Source of the DNA: Bacteroidota bacterium
GTDB taxonomy: Bacteria; Bacteroidota; Bacteroidia; Flavobacteriales_E; Vicingaceae
DNA length: 64,000 bases
Direction of reading: 5' to 3'
NCBI GenBank assembly: GCA_016183805.1
Contig: JACPDX010000029.1
Span: 22,799-86,798 of the forward strand
Positions 41,597 to 51,201 of the stretch are shown here, in pieces; the first letter of the stretch is position 1; each line of letters begins with the position of its first letter. The translations under genes were made by a program, and so were the position numbers. The notes under the pieces were generated by a model that had not been told where the DNA came from, did no database searches, and worked only from the letters and a program-made list of their open reading frames with translations.

Positions 41597-42430
41597 TTAT
41601 TTGTCCCACATAATAATGTCACCGTTTATATGTCCTATTTTACGAAAGGGGTTGATTGTCGTTAGGTCTTTATTTGAAACGAGCCACTTCTCCATGTATA
41701 CGTCTTTTTTTGGAAGAATCATTTTATTGCCAATGGTGTGTGGTCGTAATACAAAATTGTAACCTGTATTGCCTTGAACGGTTGGATAAATAAGTCCGTC
41801 GATAGTTGGAAATCGTATAGTAAAAAAGTTTGCGATAGCACTGCAAACAACGTAAACGCTATAGTCTGTCTTAGCATTTTTCAAAAGGAAATTTGATGTT
41901 AAGTCAAATAAATTAAAATAAGATTGTTGAGTATCTGTCGGCTGTGATTTAATAAAATTAAAGCAGTCGTCACGAATTGTGAAACGATTACTAATTTCAC
42001 GGTTGCTTGGAGCAACGGCAAGTACCAAGAAGTTAAGTTCTTTATTTATTTCCCATTGGGAATATGTAAAGTATCTTTCATGTCCAACGTCATTCTTTAG
42101 CAAATAGTCATGAAGCAATTCTAATCTACAAATCTGATTGGATTCAGCACAATAAAACATTGATTGTCCTGGTTTATTTACCCGCCCATAAGTAGTAACG
42201 AATTCGGGGTCGGCATAATGCAAATCTTTTGTTTTGTGAAAGAACTCATTGTCTGCCTCATTACGTCGAACTCGATGTAAAGGAATGTCTTTAAGCTTAG
42301 CAGTTACGACTCTAAAGTTTCCATCAGATAACTCTTGTGTTGTCTTGTCATATAAAAGGCCATGATTGTCGTGATGGGATTTCATGAAACCTTCAATTTT
42401 CTTGCATAGCTCTGTTGTGTCAACTGTCAT
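41597..42430 (-). CDS. RES-domain-like protein, possible NAD+-degrading toxin
   Basis: 277 residues from the ATG at 42430 (a GTG at 42439 adds three residues). RES-type features appear in order: HRVRRNEADNEFF (Arg; about 53-65), YGRVNKPGQSMFYCAESNQI (GR-N-PG-YxxES pattern; about 81-100) with a following CRLELLHDYL (Glu) and PTIDGLIYPTVQGNTGYNFVL (about 206-226). In known RES toxins the third catalytic residue is Ser in YPS; here it is Thr, so activity is uncertain. No Xre-like antitoxin lies beside it. No signal peptide. Unrelated neighbours suggest an acquired gene. Hedge: family assignment rests on motifs only. Confidence 0.6.
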   Translation of the reverse strand: MTVDTTELCKKIEGFMKSHHDNHGLLYDKTTQELSDGNFRVVTAKLKDIPLHRVRRNEADNEFFHKTKDLHYADPEFVTTYGRVNKPGQSMFYCAESNQICRLELLHDYLLKNDVGHERYFTYSQWEINKELNFLVLAVAPSNREISNRFTIRDDCFNFIKSQPTDTQQSYFNLFDLTSNFLLKNAKTDYSVYVVCSAIANFFTIRFPTIDGLIYPTVQGNTGYNFVLRPHTIGNKMILPKKDVYMEKWLVSNKDLTTINPFRKIGHINGDIIMWDK

Positions 42431-42538
42431 TTTTGTCACCTGTATATTTGTCCGACCTTATTGGTTATAATTTGTTTATATGTATGAAAATCGTCATACA
42501 ATACTTATCAAAAATAATAAAAATAGATTACTTATTTT

Positions 42539-43228
42539 TTACAAATGTAAACCACATTCGGTTTTGGGGCTGTTGTTCCATCTGCCCTCTCTGCCTATTC
42601 CAGGAGCGGTACAATGTTTACAACCAATAGAAAAATAGCCTTTAGAAATAAGCGGATGAAAAGGCAATTGGTTTTGTTTGATAAAATCTTCCCGTTCTTC
42701 TCTGGTAATGTCTAACAAGGGATAAAATTTTAATATTCCCCCACGTTCTTCAAAAATATCTAATGTTGAACGGTGATCACTTTGCCATTCCATTAAACCT
42801 GATACCCAAACCGTAAAATTTTCTTTGATAATTTCCAACGGTTTTACTTTATTTATCGAACAACACAAATCAGGGTCTTTTTTCCATGTTTCATCTTGGG
42901 TGGTAAAATCATGTTCCCATTTTTCGGCGGTTACATCTTCAACATATAGTCCGTATAAGTTTGTTAATGCTTCTTTGTATTGCAACGTTTCATCAAAATG
43001 ATAACCTGTATTGATAAAATATATTTTTTGTTCGGGATTTATTTTCGAAAACACATGTAACAAAAATGCTGAAGTAGCAGCAAAAGAGGAGGTTAACATA
43101 ATTTCGTCAGCTGCAAAATCTTTATACAATTGTTCAATTCTTTCAGTAACAGAAAGCTTACGGTATTTGGCGTTTAGGGATTTTATTTCTTCTGTCGAAA
43201 AGGTTCTTTTAACTTGTTCTAAACTCAT
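42539..43228 (-). CDS. cysH: Phosphoadenylyl/adenylyl-sulfate reductase
   Basis: 229 residues, thioredoxin-dependent type. Reduces APS or PAPS to sulphite. Motifs: MLTSSFAATSAFLLHVF (P-loop-like), YFINTGYHFDETLQYKE, CCSINKVKPL (CC pair) and CKHCTAPGIGREGRW (CxxC) which together bind a [4Fe-4S] cluster in APS reductases, and ECGLH with the catalytic Cys at the C-terminus. The CC-CxxC set argues for APS use, although CysC is also encoded here. It lies 100 bp downstream of hom on the same strand, close to the methionine operon that needs its reduced sulphur. Confidence 0.95.
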   Translation of the reverse strand: MSLEQVKRTFSTEEIKSLNAKYRKLSVTERIEQLYKDFAADEIMLTSSFAATSAFLLHVFSKINPEQKIYFINTGYHFDETLQYKEALTNLYGLYVEDVTAEKWEHDFTTQDETWKKDPDLCCSINKVKPLEIIKENFTVWVSGLMEWQSDHRSTLDIFEERGGILKFYPLLDITREEREDFIKQNQLPFHPLISKGYFSIGCKHCTAPGIGREGRWNNSPKTECGLHL

Positions 43229-43328
43229 GGAATTAGTTACTGTTTATTTCTGCAAAAATGAGTTTTTATTTTTAAAGTAGCGGTAACGTGGGTCATTTAA
43301 TGTTTGTTTTTTTATACTGATGTTAAAT

Positions 43329-44549
43329 TTATTTTCTCGCAGATTTTGCAGATTTACGCAGATAGTTTCTGCGTAAATCTGCAAAATCTGCGAGACTTAA
43401 TGCAATAATTGAAACATGATGAATGTTTATCAACTCTTTTGCTTTAATTAAATAGGCTATTTTTAACCTTCCATAACCTTGTGACCCATTAATTAATACC
43501 ACTTCTTCCAAGTATTTTTCCAACAAAGTAATTTTATCGGAATACACCCAAATATTTTGGTTGGGTTCGTATTTTATTCTTTTTCCTGAGGCAATGTTTC
43601 GGTAGGTATATTTTGCCTCTTTTAGCGATTTATAATCGGTAAAAACCACATGTCCCGTAGGAAGTTTTCCTGCACCTTTTCCTTTGTAAAACTGCGAACC
43701 AATGTTGTTCGAAACTACTTCAATAGCGTTGTATTCGTTTTTTACATGAAACAAATTATCGTTTTCATCAACAAAAGTGGGCAAAACACTTAACGTGAGT
43801 TTGTGGTTGTGGTTTTTTATCGAAGCCACCAATTTTATTTTTAGGTGGTTCGCTTTTGCAAAAGCTAGGTCGCTTTTTTTAAGGTTGTTGATACCAATGT
43901 GAAGTGCCTTTTCGGGCAAAATAAATTTTCCAAAAGCATGTGCGGTGAGGATAAGTGATTTATACAATGCATCATATCCTTCCACATCTGCTGATGGTTC
44001 GGCTTCGGCAAAACCAGCTTCTTGTGCTTGTTGTAGAGCTTCATCGTAACCAATTTCTTTATCAAAAAGTTGAGTTAAAATGTAGTTTGATGTACCGTTT
44101 AAAATGCCACGTATTTCGGTAATTTCATCAAAAGCATAATGTTCGTTAATGATTTTAATGATGGGAATACTTCCGGCTACAGCTCCTTCGTACAAAAATT
44201 TACCGCCGAATTGTTTCTCCAATTCCACTAACTCTTCCAAATGGTGAGCAATCATTTTTTTATTTGCCGAGACTACACTCTTACCTTGTTGCAAGGCTTT
44301 TTTTACGATGTTAAAAGCTTCTTTATCATCGCTGATTAACTCTACAACGGTATTTATTTCTTTGTTTTGGTAAACTTCACTTACATCGGTTGTAAAATTC
44401 AACGTGTCGGGAATTCTGCTTTTCGAGGCATTTTTAATCACGACGGTTGCCAATTTTTTATCCTCATTGTTGGCTGTCAAATAGTGGTAAAAACCCTGAC
44501 CAACTGTTCCAAAACCGATTAATGCAGTAATTTTAGTTTGCGTACTCAT
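43329..44549 (-). CDS. hom: Homoserine dehydrogenase
   Basis: 406 residues. Reduces aspartate semialdehyde to homoserine with NAD(P)H. Motifs: GFGTVGQGFYHYL (12-24, dinucleotide loop), VSANKKMIAHHLEEL, FLYEGAVAGSIPIIKI, LNGTSNYILTQLF, AEAEPSADVEGYDALYK, GKGAGKLPTGHVV. The last about 20 codons (ADFADLRRNYLRKSAKSARK) are encoded by a perfect 28-bp palindrome (43335-43395), so the native C-terminus was probably replaced or extended. No ACT domain. Overlaps metX by 17 bp; fourth gene of the metY-osmC-metX-hom operon. Confidence 0.92.
   Translation of the reverse strand: MSTQTKITALIGFGTVGQGFYHYLTANNEDKKLATVVIKNASKSRIPDTLNFTTDVSEVYQNKEINTVVELISDDKEAFNIVKKALQQGKSVVSANKKMIAHHLEELVELEKQFGGKFLYEGAVAGSIPIIKIINEHYAFDEITEIRGILNGTSNYILTQLFDKEIGYDEALQQAQEAGFAEAEPSADVEGYDALYKSLILTAHAFGKFILPEKALHIGINNLKKSDLAFAKANHLKIKLVASIKNHNHKLTLSVLPTFVDENDNLFHVKNEYNAIEVVSNNIGSQFYKGKGAGKLPTGHVVFTDYKSLKEAKYTYRNIASGKRIKYEPNQNIWVYSDKITLLEKYLEEVVLINGSQGYGRLKIAYLIKAKELINIHHVSIIALSLADFADLRRNYLRKSAKSARK
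43335..43395. repeat. Perfect 28-bp palindrome (CGCAGAT type) inside hom
   Basis: Left arm 43335-43362 and right arm 43368-43395 are perfect complements with a 5-nt loop TAGTT. Within each arm GCAGAT/GCAGA words recur about every 10-11 bp (CGCAGATTTTGCAGATTTAC). It forms the 3' end of the hom coding sequence and could fold into a very stable hairpin in mRNA. It belongs in style with the palindromic repeats at 7520, 22432 and 24536. Confidence 0.9.
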
Positions 44550-45579
44550 AAAGTTCTTTTTTTAATTTTTTGGTGATATAAAAATTCTCGAAAATGTTTT
44601 TTAACTGTTCGGTTTCTATTAAGAAACCATCGTGTCCGTAAAGCGAATCAATGATTTCGAAGGCACTGTTTTTAATATTTTGATGTAATGTTTCGGATTC
44701 TGAAACAGGAAATAACACATCCGAACTGATAGCCACGACCAAGGTTTTTGCTTTTATTAAATTTAATGCTTGAACAATTCCGCCTCTGTTTCGCCATTCA
44801 TTGTGGCTATCCATAGCTTTTGACAACTGCCAATACGAATAAGCGTTAAAACGGTTTACTAATTTATCTCCTTGATAATTTTGGTAAGAAGCAGCATTGA
44901 AACCGTCTGTTTTTTCTTCCAAATCTTCTTGTGAAATTTGATAGGTTTGGTAGTTTCTATAACTCAACAAGGCAATTGCCCGGGCAGCCTTTAAACCTTT
45001 TATTCCGGCATCATCGCTATATGAAAACCAGGTTCTGTCGGCTTTTATCGCCAAACGCTGGCTTTCGTTAAAGGCAATTCCCCATGGCGAATGTTGAGCA
45101 TTGGTAGCAATTAAAAACAAGGTTTCTATTAAATCGGGTTGTTGAATTGCCCACTCTAAAGCTTGTTGTCCGCCCAACGAACCACCTACCAACGTATTGA
45201 TTTTGATAATTCCCAAATGTTGACGCAATAACTCAAAGGCATTTACAATATCTCGAATGGTGAGTGTCGGAAAATTATGATAATACTTATTTCCTGTTTG
45301 CGGGTTTACCGATAAAGGGTTGGTCGATCCATAAGGCGACCCCAAAACATTGGCACAAACAATAAAATGTTGTTCAGGATTAAAAAACTTGTCCTTGCCC
45401 ACTAAACCATTCCACCATTCTTCGGGATTGGAGTTTGCCGTCAATGCATGTGTAACCCAAATTACATTGTCTTTTGCATCATTAAGTTTGCCCAACGTGG
45501 TAAACCCCAATTGGAATTCAGGAAGTGTTCTTCCCGATTCCAATTGAAATTCGTTGTTGTATTTAAAGTAATGAAACAT
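44533..45579 (-). CDS. metX: Homoserine O-acetyltransferase
   Basis: 348 residues, alpha/beta hydrolase fold. Acetylates homoserine with acetyl-CoA, giving the substrate of MetY. Motifs: FTTLGKLNDAKDNVIWVTHAL, WWNGLVGKDKFFNPEQHFIVCANVLGSPYGSTNPLS split by visible GSPYGS, catalytic Ser134 in VGGSLGGQQALEW, Asp in VVAISSDVLFPVSE and His in YGHDGFLIE. Starts on the last base of osmC (TAATG) and overlaps hom by 17 bp. Acetyl rather than succinyl specificity is inferred from the family and the operon. Confidence 0.95.
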   Translation of the reverse strand: MFHYFKYNNEFQLESGRTLPEFQLGFTTLGKLNDAKDNVIWVTHALTANSNPEEWWNGLVGKDKFFNPEQHFIVCANVLGSPYGSTNPLSVNPQTGNKYYHNFPTLTIRDIVNAFELLRQHLGIIKINTLVGGSLGGQQALEWAIQQPDLIETLFLIATNAQHSPWGIAFNESQRLAIKADRTWFSYSDDAGIKGLKAARAIALLSYRNYQTYQISQEDLEEKTDGFNAASYQNYQGDKLVNRFNAYSYWQLSKAMDSHNEWRNRGGIVQALNLIKAKTLVVAISSDVLFPVSESETLHQNIKNSAFEIIDSLYGHDGFLIETEQLKNIFENFYITKKLKKELYEYAN

Positions 45580-46031
45580 TAATTTTTACTGATTGGTTGA
45601 GTAATGAGATATTGAATTGGTGTTGGATTGGCTAAATTGTCATTTACCGGACACCTGTTTTTAGCCTTTGTAATCAACTCTTGTTCTTGCTTCGGTGTTC
45701 CGTTGGTATCTAATTCAATAAATACATTTAGCGATTGGAATCCTGATCTTTCTTTATCAGATATGCCTAAAAATTTTTCGGGATTAATATCTCCATTGAT
45801 GGAAATGTTTAAATAATTTATTTTTATGCCAATTTCTTTGGCAACCACATTATACACCACATTTAAACATCCGGCATATCCTGCCAATAGATATTCTACC
45901 GGATTTGCAGCCGAATCTTCTCCGCCTAACGCTTCCGGTTCGTCAATTACGTGATTAAACTGACGTGTCTTTCCTTCAAACTTTGTTGCTGAAGCACTTT
46001 TTCCTGTAATTGAAAAGTTTAATTTGCTCAT
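45579..46031 (-). CDS. OsmC family protein
   Basis: 150 residues. OsmC/Ohr fold with FSITGKSASATKFEGKTRQF at the start, NPVEYLLAGYAGCLNVVYNVVAKE (Cys at about 55, the peroxidatic-type first Cys) and NRCPVNDNLANPTPI (second Cys at about 128). Ohr/OsmC enzymes reduce organic peroxides; others bind sulphide or persulphide. Its place between metY and metX in the methionine operon, seen in other Flavobacteria as far as I recall, suggests a sulphur-related role. Start 73 bp after the metY stop, separated by a strong hairpin. Confidence 0.9.
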   Translation of the reverse strand: MSKLNFSITGKSASATKFEGKTRQFNHVIDEPEALGGEDSAANPVEYLLAGYAGCLNVVYNVVAKEIGIKINYLNISINGDINPEKFLGISDKERSGFQSLNVFIELDTNGTPKQEQELITKAKNRCPVNDNLANPTPIQYLITQPISKN

Positions 46032-46067
46032 TTTTTTAATTTTTTGAGGTTAATATTTTTGGGTTAC

Positions 46068-46100
46068 ATTTCTCTCTCAGAAATTTTCTGAGAGAGAAAT
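46068..46100. other. Perfect 16-bp intercistronic hairpin between metY and osmC
   Basis: ATTTCTCTCTCAGAAA (46068-46083) and TTTCTGAGAGAGAAAT (46085-46100) are perfect complements with one base between. It lies 4 bp after the metY stop. In the operon direction no T-run follows (GTAACCC), so partial termination is unlikely; an RNA processing or stability role is more probable. Confidence 0.75.
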
Positions 46101-46104
46101 TATT

Positions 46105-47454
<1,350 letters not shown>

Positions 47455-47544
47455 TTAGTTTTTAAGATTTATAAATAATTAATTGGTTTACTGATTTTGA
47501 AAAAATAGATATGATAGAATAAAGTTGTTCCGTTCGGAAAAACC

Positions 47545-47589
47545 TACATCTTTAATTTCGAGAAAAAGAAATGAAATAAAAAAGATGTA
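47545..47589 (-). promoter_or_regulatory. Hairpin directly after the leader ORF stop
   Basis: On the minus strand TACATCTTT (47589-47581) pairs with AAAGATGTA (47553-47545), 27-nt pyrimidine-rich loop, followed by GGTTTTTCC. The 5' arm starts on the base after the TAA of the 42-codon leader ORF. A second small stem TTCCG/CGGAA follows (about 47527-47538). It may be an attenuator or block ribosome access to metY. Confidence 0.55.
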
Positions 47590-47718
47590 TTAACACATGC
47601 AGCAGCACATGCAACACATCATCATTACTGAAAAGGATTCAGTAAAATTGGACACGAATAAATTACTTTTTAGGCTCGTGGAGCTTTCGGAGTTGTTGAT
47701 TTGATTTTTTGTTTTCAT
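47590..47718 (-). CDS. Met/Cys-rich leader peptide of the methionine operon
   Basis: I read this 42-codon ORF myself on the minus strand: ATG at 47718, TAA at 47592-47590. It begins MKTKNQINNSESSTSLK, is Ser/Asn-rich and ends with SVMMMCCMCCCMC, i.e. ten of the last eleven residues are Met or Cys. It lies 14 bp after the SAM aptamer and 142 bp before metY. Such a run of the end-product amino acids is what ribosome-stalling leader peptides look like (compare trp or polycysteine leaders in other phyla). It might instead be a small metal-binding peptide. I know of no named family. Confidence 0.7.
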   Translation of the reverse strand: MKTKNQINNSESSTSLKSNLFVSNFTESFSVMMMCCMCCCMC

Positions 47719-47732
47719 TTTGTAATTTATTT

Positions 47733-47848
47733 ATGTTCCCCGACCATTCGGGTAGGATTTGGCACCTGTTTTCCAATCACGCCAAATACGTGACTTTTAG
47801 TTGGTTGCCAGAAGGTCATAGAGCCTAATCTCTCGCTTCTTCTTTATA
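47733..47848 (-). ncRNA. SAM riboswitch (S-box/SAM-I type)
   Basis: Read on the minus strand: closing P1 TTTAT (47848-47844) with ATAAA (about 47733-47729), AAGAAGCGAGAGATTAGGCTCTATGACC (internal loop side with GAGA and AUGA), TTCTGGCAACC (the GGCAACC of S-box), a stem AGTCACG/CGTGATT and then GGTGCCAAATCCTACCC (the GGTGCCAA-TCC core). These are the conserved SAM-I core elements. It should bind SAM and switch off metY-osmC-metX-hom when SAM is plentiful. The exact edges are approximate. Confidence 0.85.
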
Positions 47849-47894
47849 AACAGTTACAAAAACTTTTTACAGAACTTGTAAATGATTGATGGGG

Positions 47895-47924
47895 CAAAAG
47901 TAGAACAAAAATTTTAATTACAAA
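47895..47924 (-). promoter_or_regulatory. Promoter of the methionine operon leader
   Basis: TTTG (47924-47921), 18 bp, TACTTTTG (47902-47895) on the minus strand: a good Bacteroidota -33/-7 pair. Transcription should start about 47890, 40 nt before the SAM aptamer. Confidence 0.65.
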
Positions 47925-48044
47925 ATTTTATTTTGATTTTTTTACAATAAAATTGAAATTAGATTGAATGTTTGATTTAAATAGTGATATTAAAGAATAT
48001 AATTTCGAACTTAATTCAATTTTACAAAATTAAAATTGGAGTTG

Positions 48045-48075
48045 GAAGCAAAGCTTTTTTAAAAAGCTTTGCTTC
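48045..48075. repeat. 31-bp perfect palindrome
   Basis: GAAGCAAAGCTTTTT (48045-48059), T, AAAAAGCTTTGCTTC (48061-48075): 15-bp perfect arms with one base between. It lies in the divergent gap between the met operon leader and the T9SS gene at 48244, upstream of both promoters, so it is a possible binding site or an old terminator. Confidence 0.75.
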
Positions 48076-48243
48076 TCTGCTAGAAAAAATGTTTCATATC
48101 AGAATTAAAAAATGTTTTTTTCAGTAAAAGCACACTATTTTCTTCCACAACTTTACACAACATCAGTATATTCAAAAAATAAAGCCTTAACTTAGCTATA
48201 AAACTCTAAGATAAATTATAACATCCTTTAGTAGCATTTATAA

Positions 48244-51057
48244 ATGACTAAAACTATTATCCGTATTTTTTGCTTCATCTTTTATTGTCAAAATGCAGTA
48301 TTTGCAACAGATTGGACCGACAAAGGTTTTTTTAGAGAAAATCAAGGGCAAATAGTTGACCAAAACAATAAGATTAATTCAGAGGTATTATTTATAATGG
48401 AACAAGCTTCCATGAAAATTTACTTGACTGACAAAGGATTTTCTTATGAAATCTATAAATGTATTAATTGTGATGAGCCGATCGTTTATAATTTTTCTGA
48501 TTGCGAACCAAGTAATAGTAAGGTTCATTACGAATCCTATCGTGTAGATATCGCTTTTTTAAACAGCAATAAAAATTTTGTAATAGAAAAATACAATGAA
48601 GTAACTCCCATCGACAATTATTATAATCACTCTCTTTCCAATAAAGAAAATGTTATTTCAAAAAGATATTCAAAAGTAGTTTACAAAAACATCTATCAAG
48701 GCATTGACATTCAATTTTCAACAAATAATAATGGAGAATTTAAATATGATCTTTTGCTTCAAGATGGTGGAGATCTTTCGAAAGTTAAAATTACCTATAA
48801 TGGTTCAATGGTAACTTCTGATAATAACGGTGGTATAATCATCAATACACCTCTGGGTAATATTTTTGAATCTATCCCTCTTAGTTTTGTGACTGAAAAA
48901 GGTAGAGAACTTCGACCCATTGATGTATATTATAAAATGATAAATGAAAAAACTGTTTCATTTTCAACATCAGTAAATCTCACAGGTAAACAATTGATAG
49001 TTGATCCTTTCCCTGCCTTGCAGTGGGCTACTTATTACGGTGATGTCAATATTGATTTGGTAAATTCAATTACATCAGATACTCAAGGGAATATAATTAT
49101 TGTTGGTCAAACTTTAAGTAGTAATAATATTGCCACTTCGGGTAGCCACCAATCTACTTATACAGCAGATTTTGATGTTTTTGTCACCAAGTTTAATAAA
49201 AATGGAATACGGCAATGGTCAACCTATTATGGAGGAAGTTCAACCGATCGAGGAACTTCAATTTGTACAGATGTTTTAGGCAACATTTATATTGGAGGAT
49301 CTACATTTAGTCCTTTTAATATTGCATCTTTCGGAGCATGGCAACCAGCTTTGGAAAGTACCGACGATGCTTTTTTGGTAAAATTTAATGCAATGGGTAT
49401 TCGCCAATGGGGAACTTATTACGGAGGAAATCAGCATGATTACATTGCAGATATGACGGTGGACGGCGATGATAACATTATAGTTACTGGTCATACACGT
49501 AGTAGTTATAATATATCTACTGTAGGTGCTCATCAACCAAATCTTGTTGGTGTTGAAAATGCTTTTATTTCTAAATTTAGCCCTGTTGGAAACCTTTTAT
49601 GGGGTACATACCTTGGTGCCGGGGCTTTTGATTCAGGCTATGGTATTGAAATAGATAATGCTAATAATATTTACGTAGGAGGGCATACCCAAAGTACTTC
49701 GAATATTGCTACACTTGGCACATTTCAATCCTCTTTTCAAGGGGTTGTAGATGGTTTTATTGTTAAATTTAATAGTAATGGTGTACAAAGTTGGGGAACT
49801 TATTTTGGAGGGTCGAGTTTGGATCGTATTTGGGATATTGCTTTGGATTCCAATAATAATATTTTTGTAGTTGGAGATACAGAAAGCAATGATACTATTG
49901 CTACAGTTGGAGCTTTTCAAGTAATCAAAGGGAGTTTTGACGAATCTTTTCTTCAAAAGTTCGATAACAACGGACAACGTTTATGGGGAACATTTATTGG
50001 TGGAAATACTAGTGATTACCTCTATAGTGTAAAATGTATAAAATCAAATGGAGACGTCGTTATTGGAGGTTATACAGAAAGTGATACAAATATTTCTAGT
50101 CCTTCAGCTTTTCAACCTCAAAGAGGAGGGGCTTATGATGGTTTTGTAATGAAATTTAATAACAATGGCAATCGTTATTGGGGAACCTACTTTGGCGGAC
50201 CAGCTTCAGAAGAAATGAAAACCATGACAATCAGTGAAAATAATAACATTGTTGTTGGTGGTTATACTGGAAGCCTCTCTGGAATAGCAACATTAGGTGC
50301 TCATCAAACTCTTTATGGAGGTCATATATATGATGGTTTTATAGCTAAGCTATGCGAACCATTAGTTCCCACAATATTGTTTACCGATAGTGTTTGTCAG
50401 GGAAATCAAATCATACTTACTACTAACACAGGATTTTTATCATTTTTATGGAATGATAGTACCACTCTGCAACAGCACGAATCATTTCCCCCAACAGATG
50501 GTACTTATAATTATTGGGTTGCTACCGTTGATAGTAATTATTGCCCTAATGTTTCAGATACTGTATTTATTACCATACTACCAATTCCTGATATTCCAAC
50601 AATTACCCAAAACGATACCGTTTTAACTTCTTCATTTTCATCATCTTACCAATGGTATTTAGATGGGAACCTCATTTTTGGTGAAACAAATCAAAATATT
50701 ACTGTTTTGAATAACGGTTCATACACAGTAATAGTGACTGATTCTAATGGTTGTTTTGCTGAATCTGACCCTTACATAATAACTAACATCAACTTAATTG
50801 TTTCTTCTCCTAATATTCAGTTGTATCCCAACCCTACCGATAAACAACTATATATTGTTTTTGATAAAGAGAATATAGGAGAAATCTTTTCATATACTAT
50901 ATATAATGTTTTAGGAGAAAAAATAAGAACTAAAAATGTTAGTACAAACAGCATTCAACACATTATACCTGTAGATTATTTACCTTCCGGTTTGTATGGT
51001 TTAACTATTACAGGAGAGGACATTTATTTTAATTCAACATTCATCGTTCAACACTAA
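48244..51057 (+). CDS. T9SS type A surface protein with SBBP repeats
   Basis: 937 residues. Signal peptide about 1-21 (ending VFAT). N-terminal domain of the DUF7948 type (25-250: FRENQGQIVD, VYKNIYQGIDIQFS, YDLLLQDGGDLSKVKITYNG). Then about eight SBBP beta-propeller-like repeats of roughly 55 residues (255-690), each with WGTYYGG, DSxGNIYVGG and GAHQ-type sequence. A short Ig/PKD-like part (700-840) and a T9SS type A sorting domain (about 855-937: NIQLYPNPTDKQLYIVF, YNVLGEKIR, LPSGLYGLTI). Displayed on the cell surface; role unknown, adhesion-like. Confidence 0.9.
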   Translation: MTKTIIRIFCFIFYCQNAVFATDWTDKGFFRENQGQIVDQNNKINSEVLFIMEQASMKIYLTDKGFSYEIYKCINCDEPIVYNFSDCEPSNSKVHYESYRVDIAFLNSNKNFVIEKYNEVTPIDNYYNHSLSNKENVISKRYSKVVYKNIYQGIDIQFSTNNNGEFKYDLLLQDGGDLSKVKITYNGSMVTSDNNGGIIINTPLGNIFESIPLSFVTEKGRELRPIDVYYKMINEKTVSFSTSVNLTGKQLIVDPFPALQWATYYGDVNIDLVNSITSDTQGNIIIVGQTLSSNNIATSGSHQSTYTADFDVFVTKFNKNGIRQWSTYYGGSSTDRGTSICTDVLGNIYIGGSTFSPFNIASFGAWQPALESTDDAFLVKFNAMGIRQWGTYYGGNQHDYIADMTVDGDDNIIVTGHTRSSYNISTVGAHQPNLVGVENAFISKFSPVGNLLWGTYLGAGAFDSGYGIEIDNANNIYVGGHTQSTSNIATLGTFQSSFQGVVDGFIVKFNSNGVQSWGTYFGGSSLDRIWDIALDSNNNIFVVGDTESNDTIATVGAFQVIKGSFDESFLQKFDNNGQRLWGTFIGGNTSDYLYSVKCIKSNGDVVIGGYTESDTNISSPSAFQPQRGGAYDGFVMKFNNNGNRYWGTYFGGPASEEMKTMTISENNNIVVGGYTGSLSGIATLGAHQTLYGGHIYDGFIAKLCEPLVPTILFTDSVCQGNQIILTTNTGFLSFLWNDSTTLQQHESFPPTDGTYNYWVATVDSNYCPNVSDTVFITILPIPDIPTITQNDTVLTSSFSSSYQWYLDGNLIFGETNQNITVLNNGSYTVIVTDSNGCFAESDPYIITNINLIVSSPNIQLYPNPTDKQLYIVFDKENIGEIFSYTIYNVLGEKIRTKNVSTNSIQHIIPVDYLPSGLYGLTITGEDIYFNSTFIVQH

Positions 51058-51201
51058 ATGTAATCTTTTAGAATTACTACTAAAAAATTTAATTACTTTT
51101 ATTTATCTTAGCTAAGGCAACTTATTATTACAAGATTCGTCCTATTAAACTAATAATAACATACGACTATTATATGTACTAGATTCATCCCAAAATAACA
51201 T

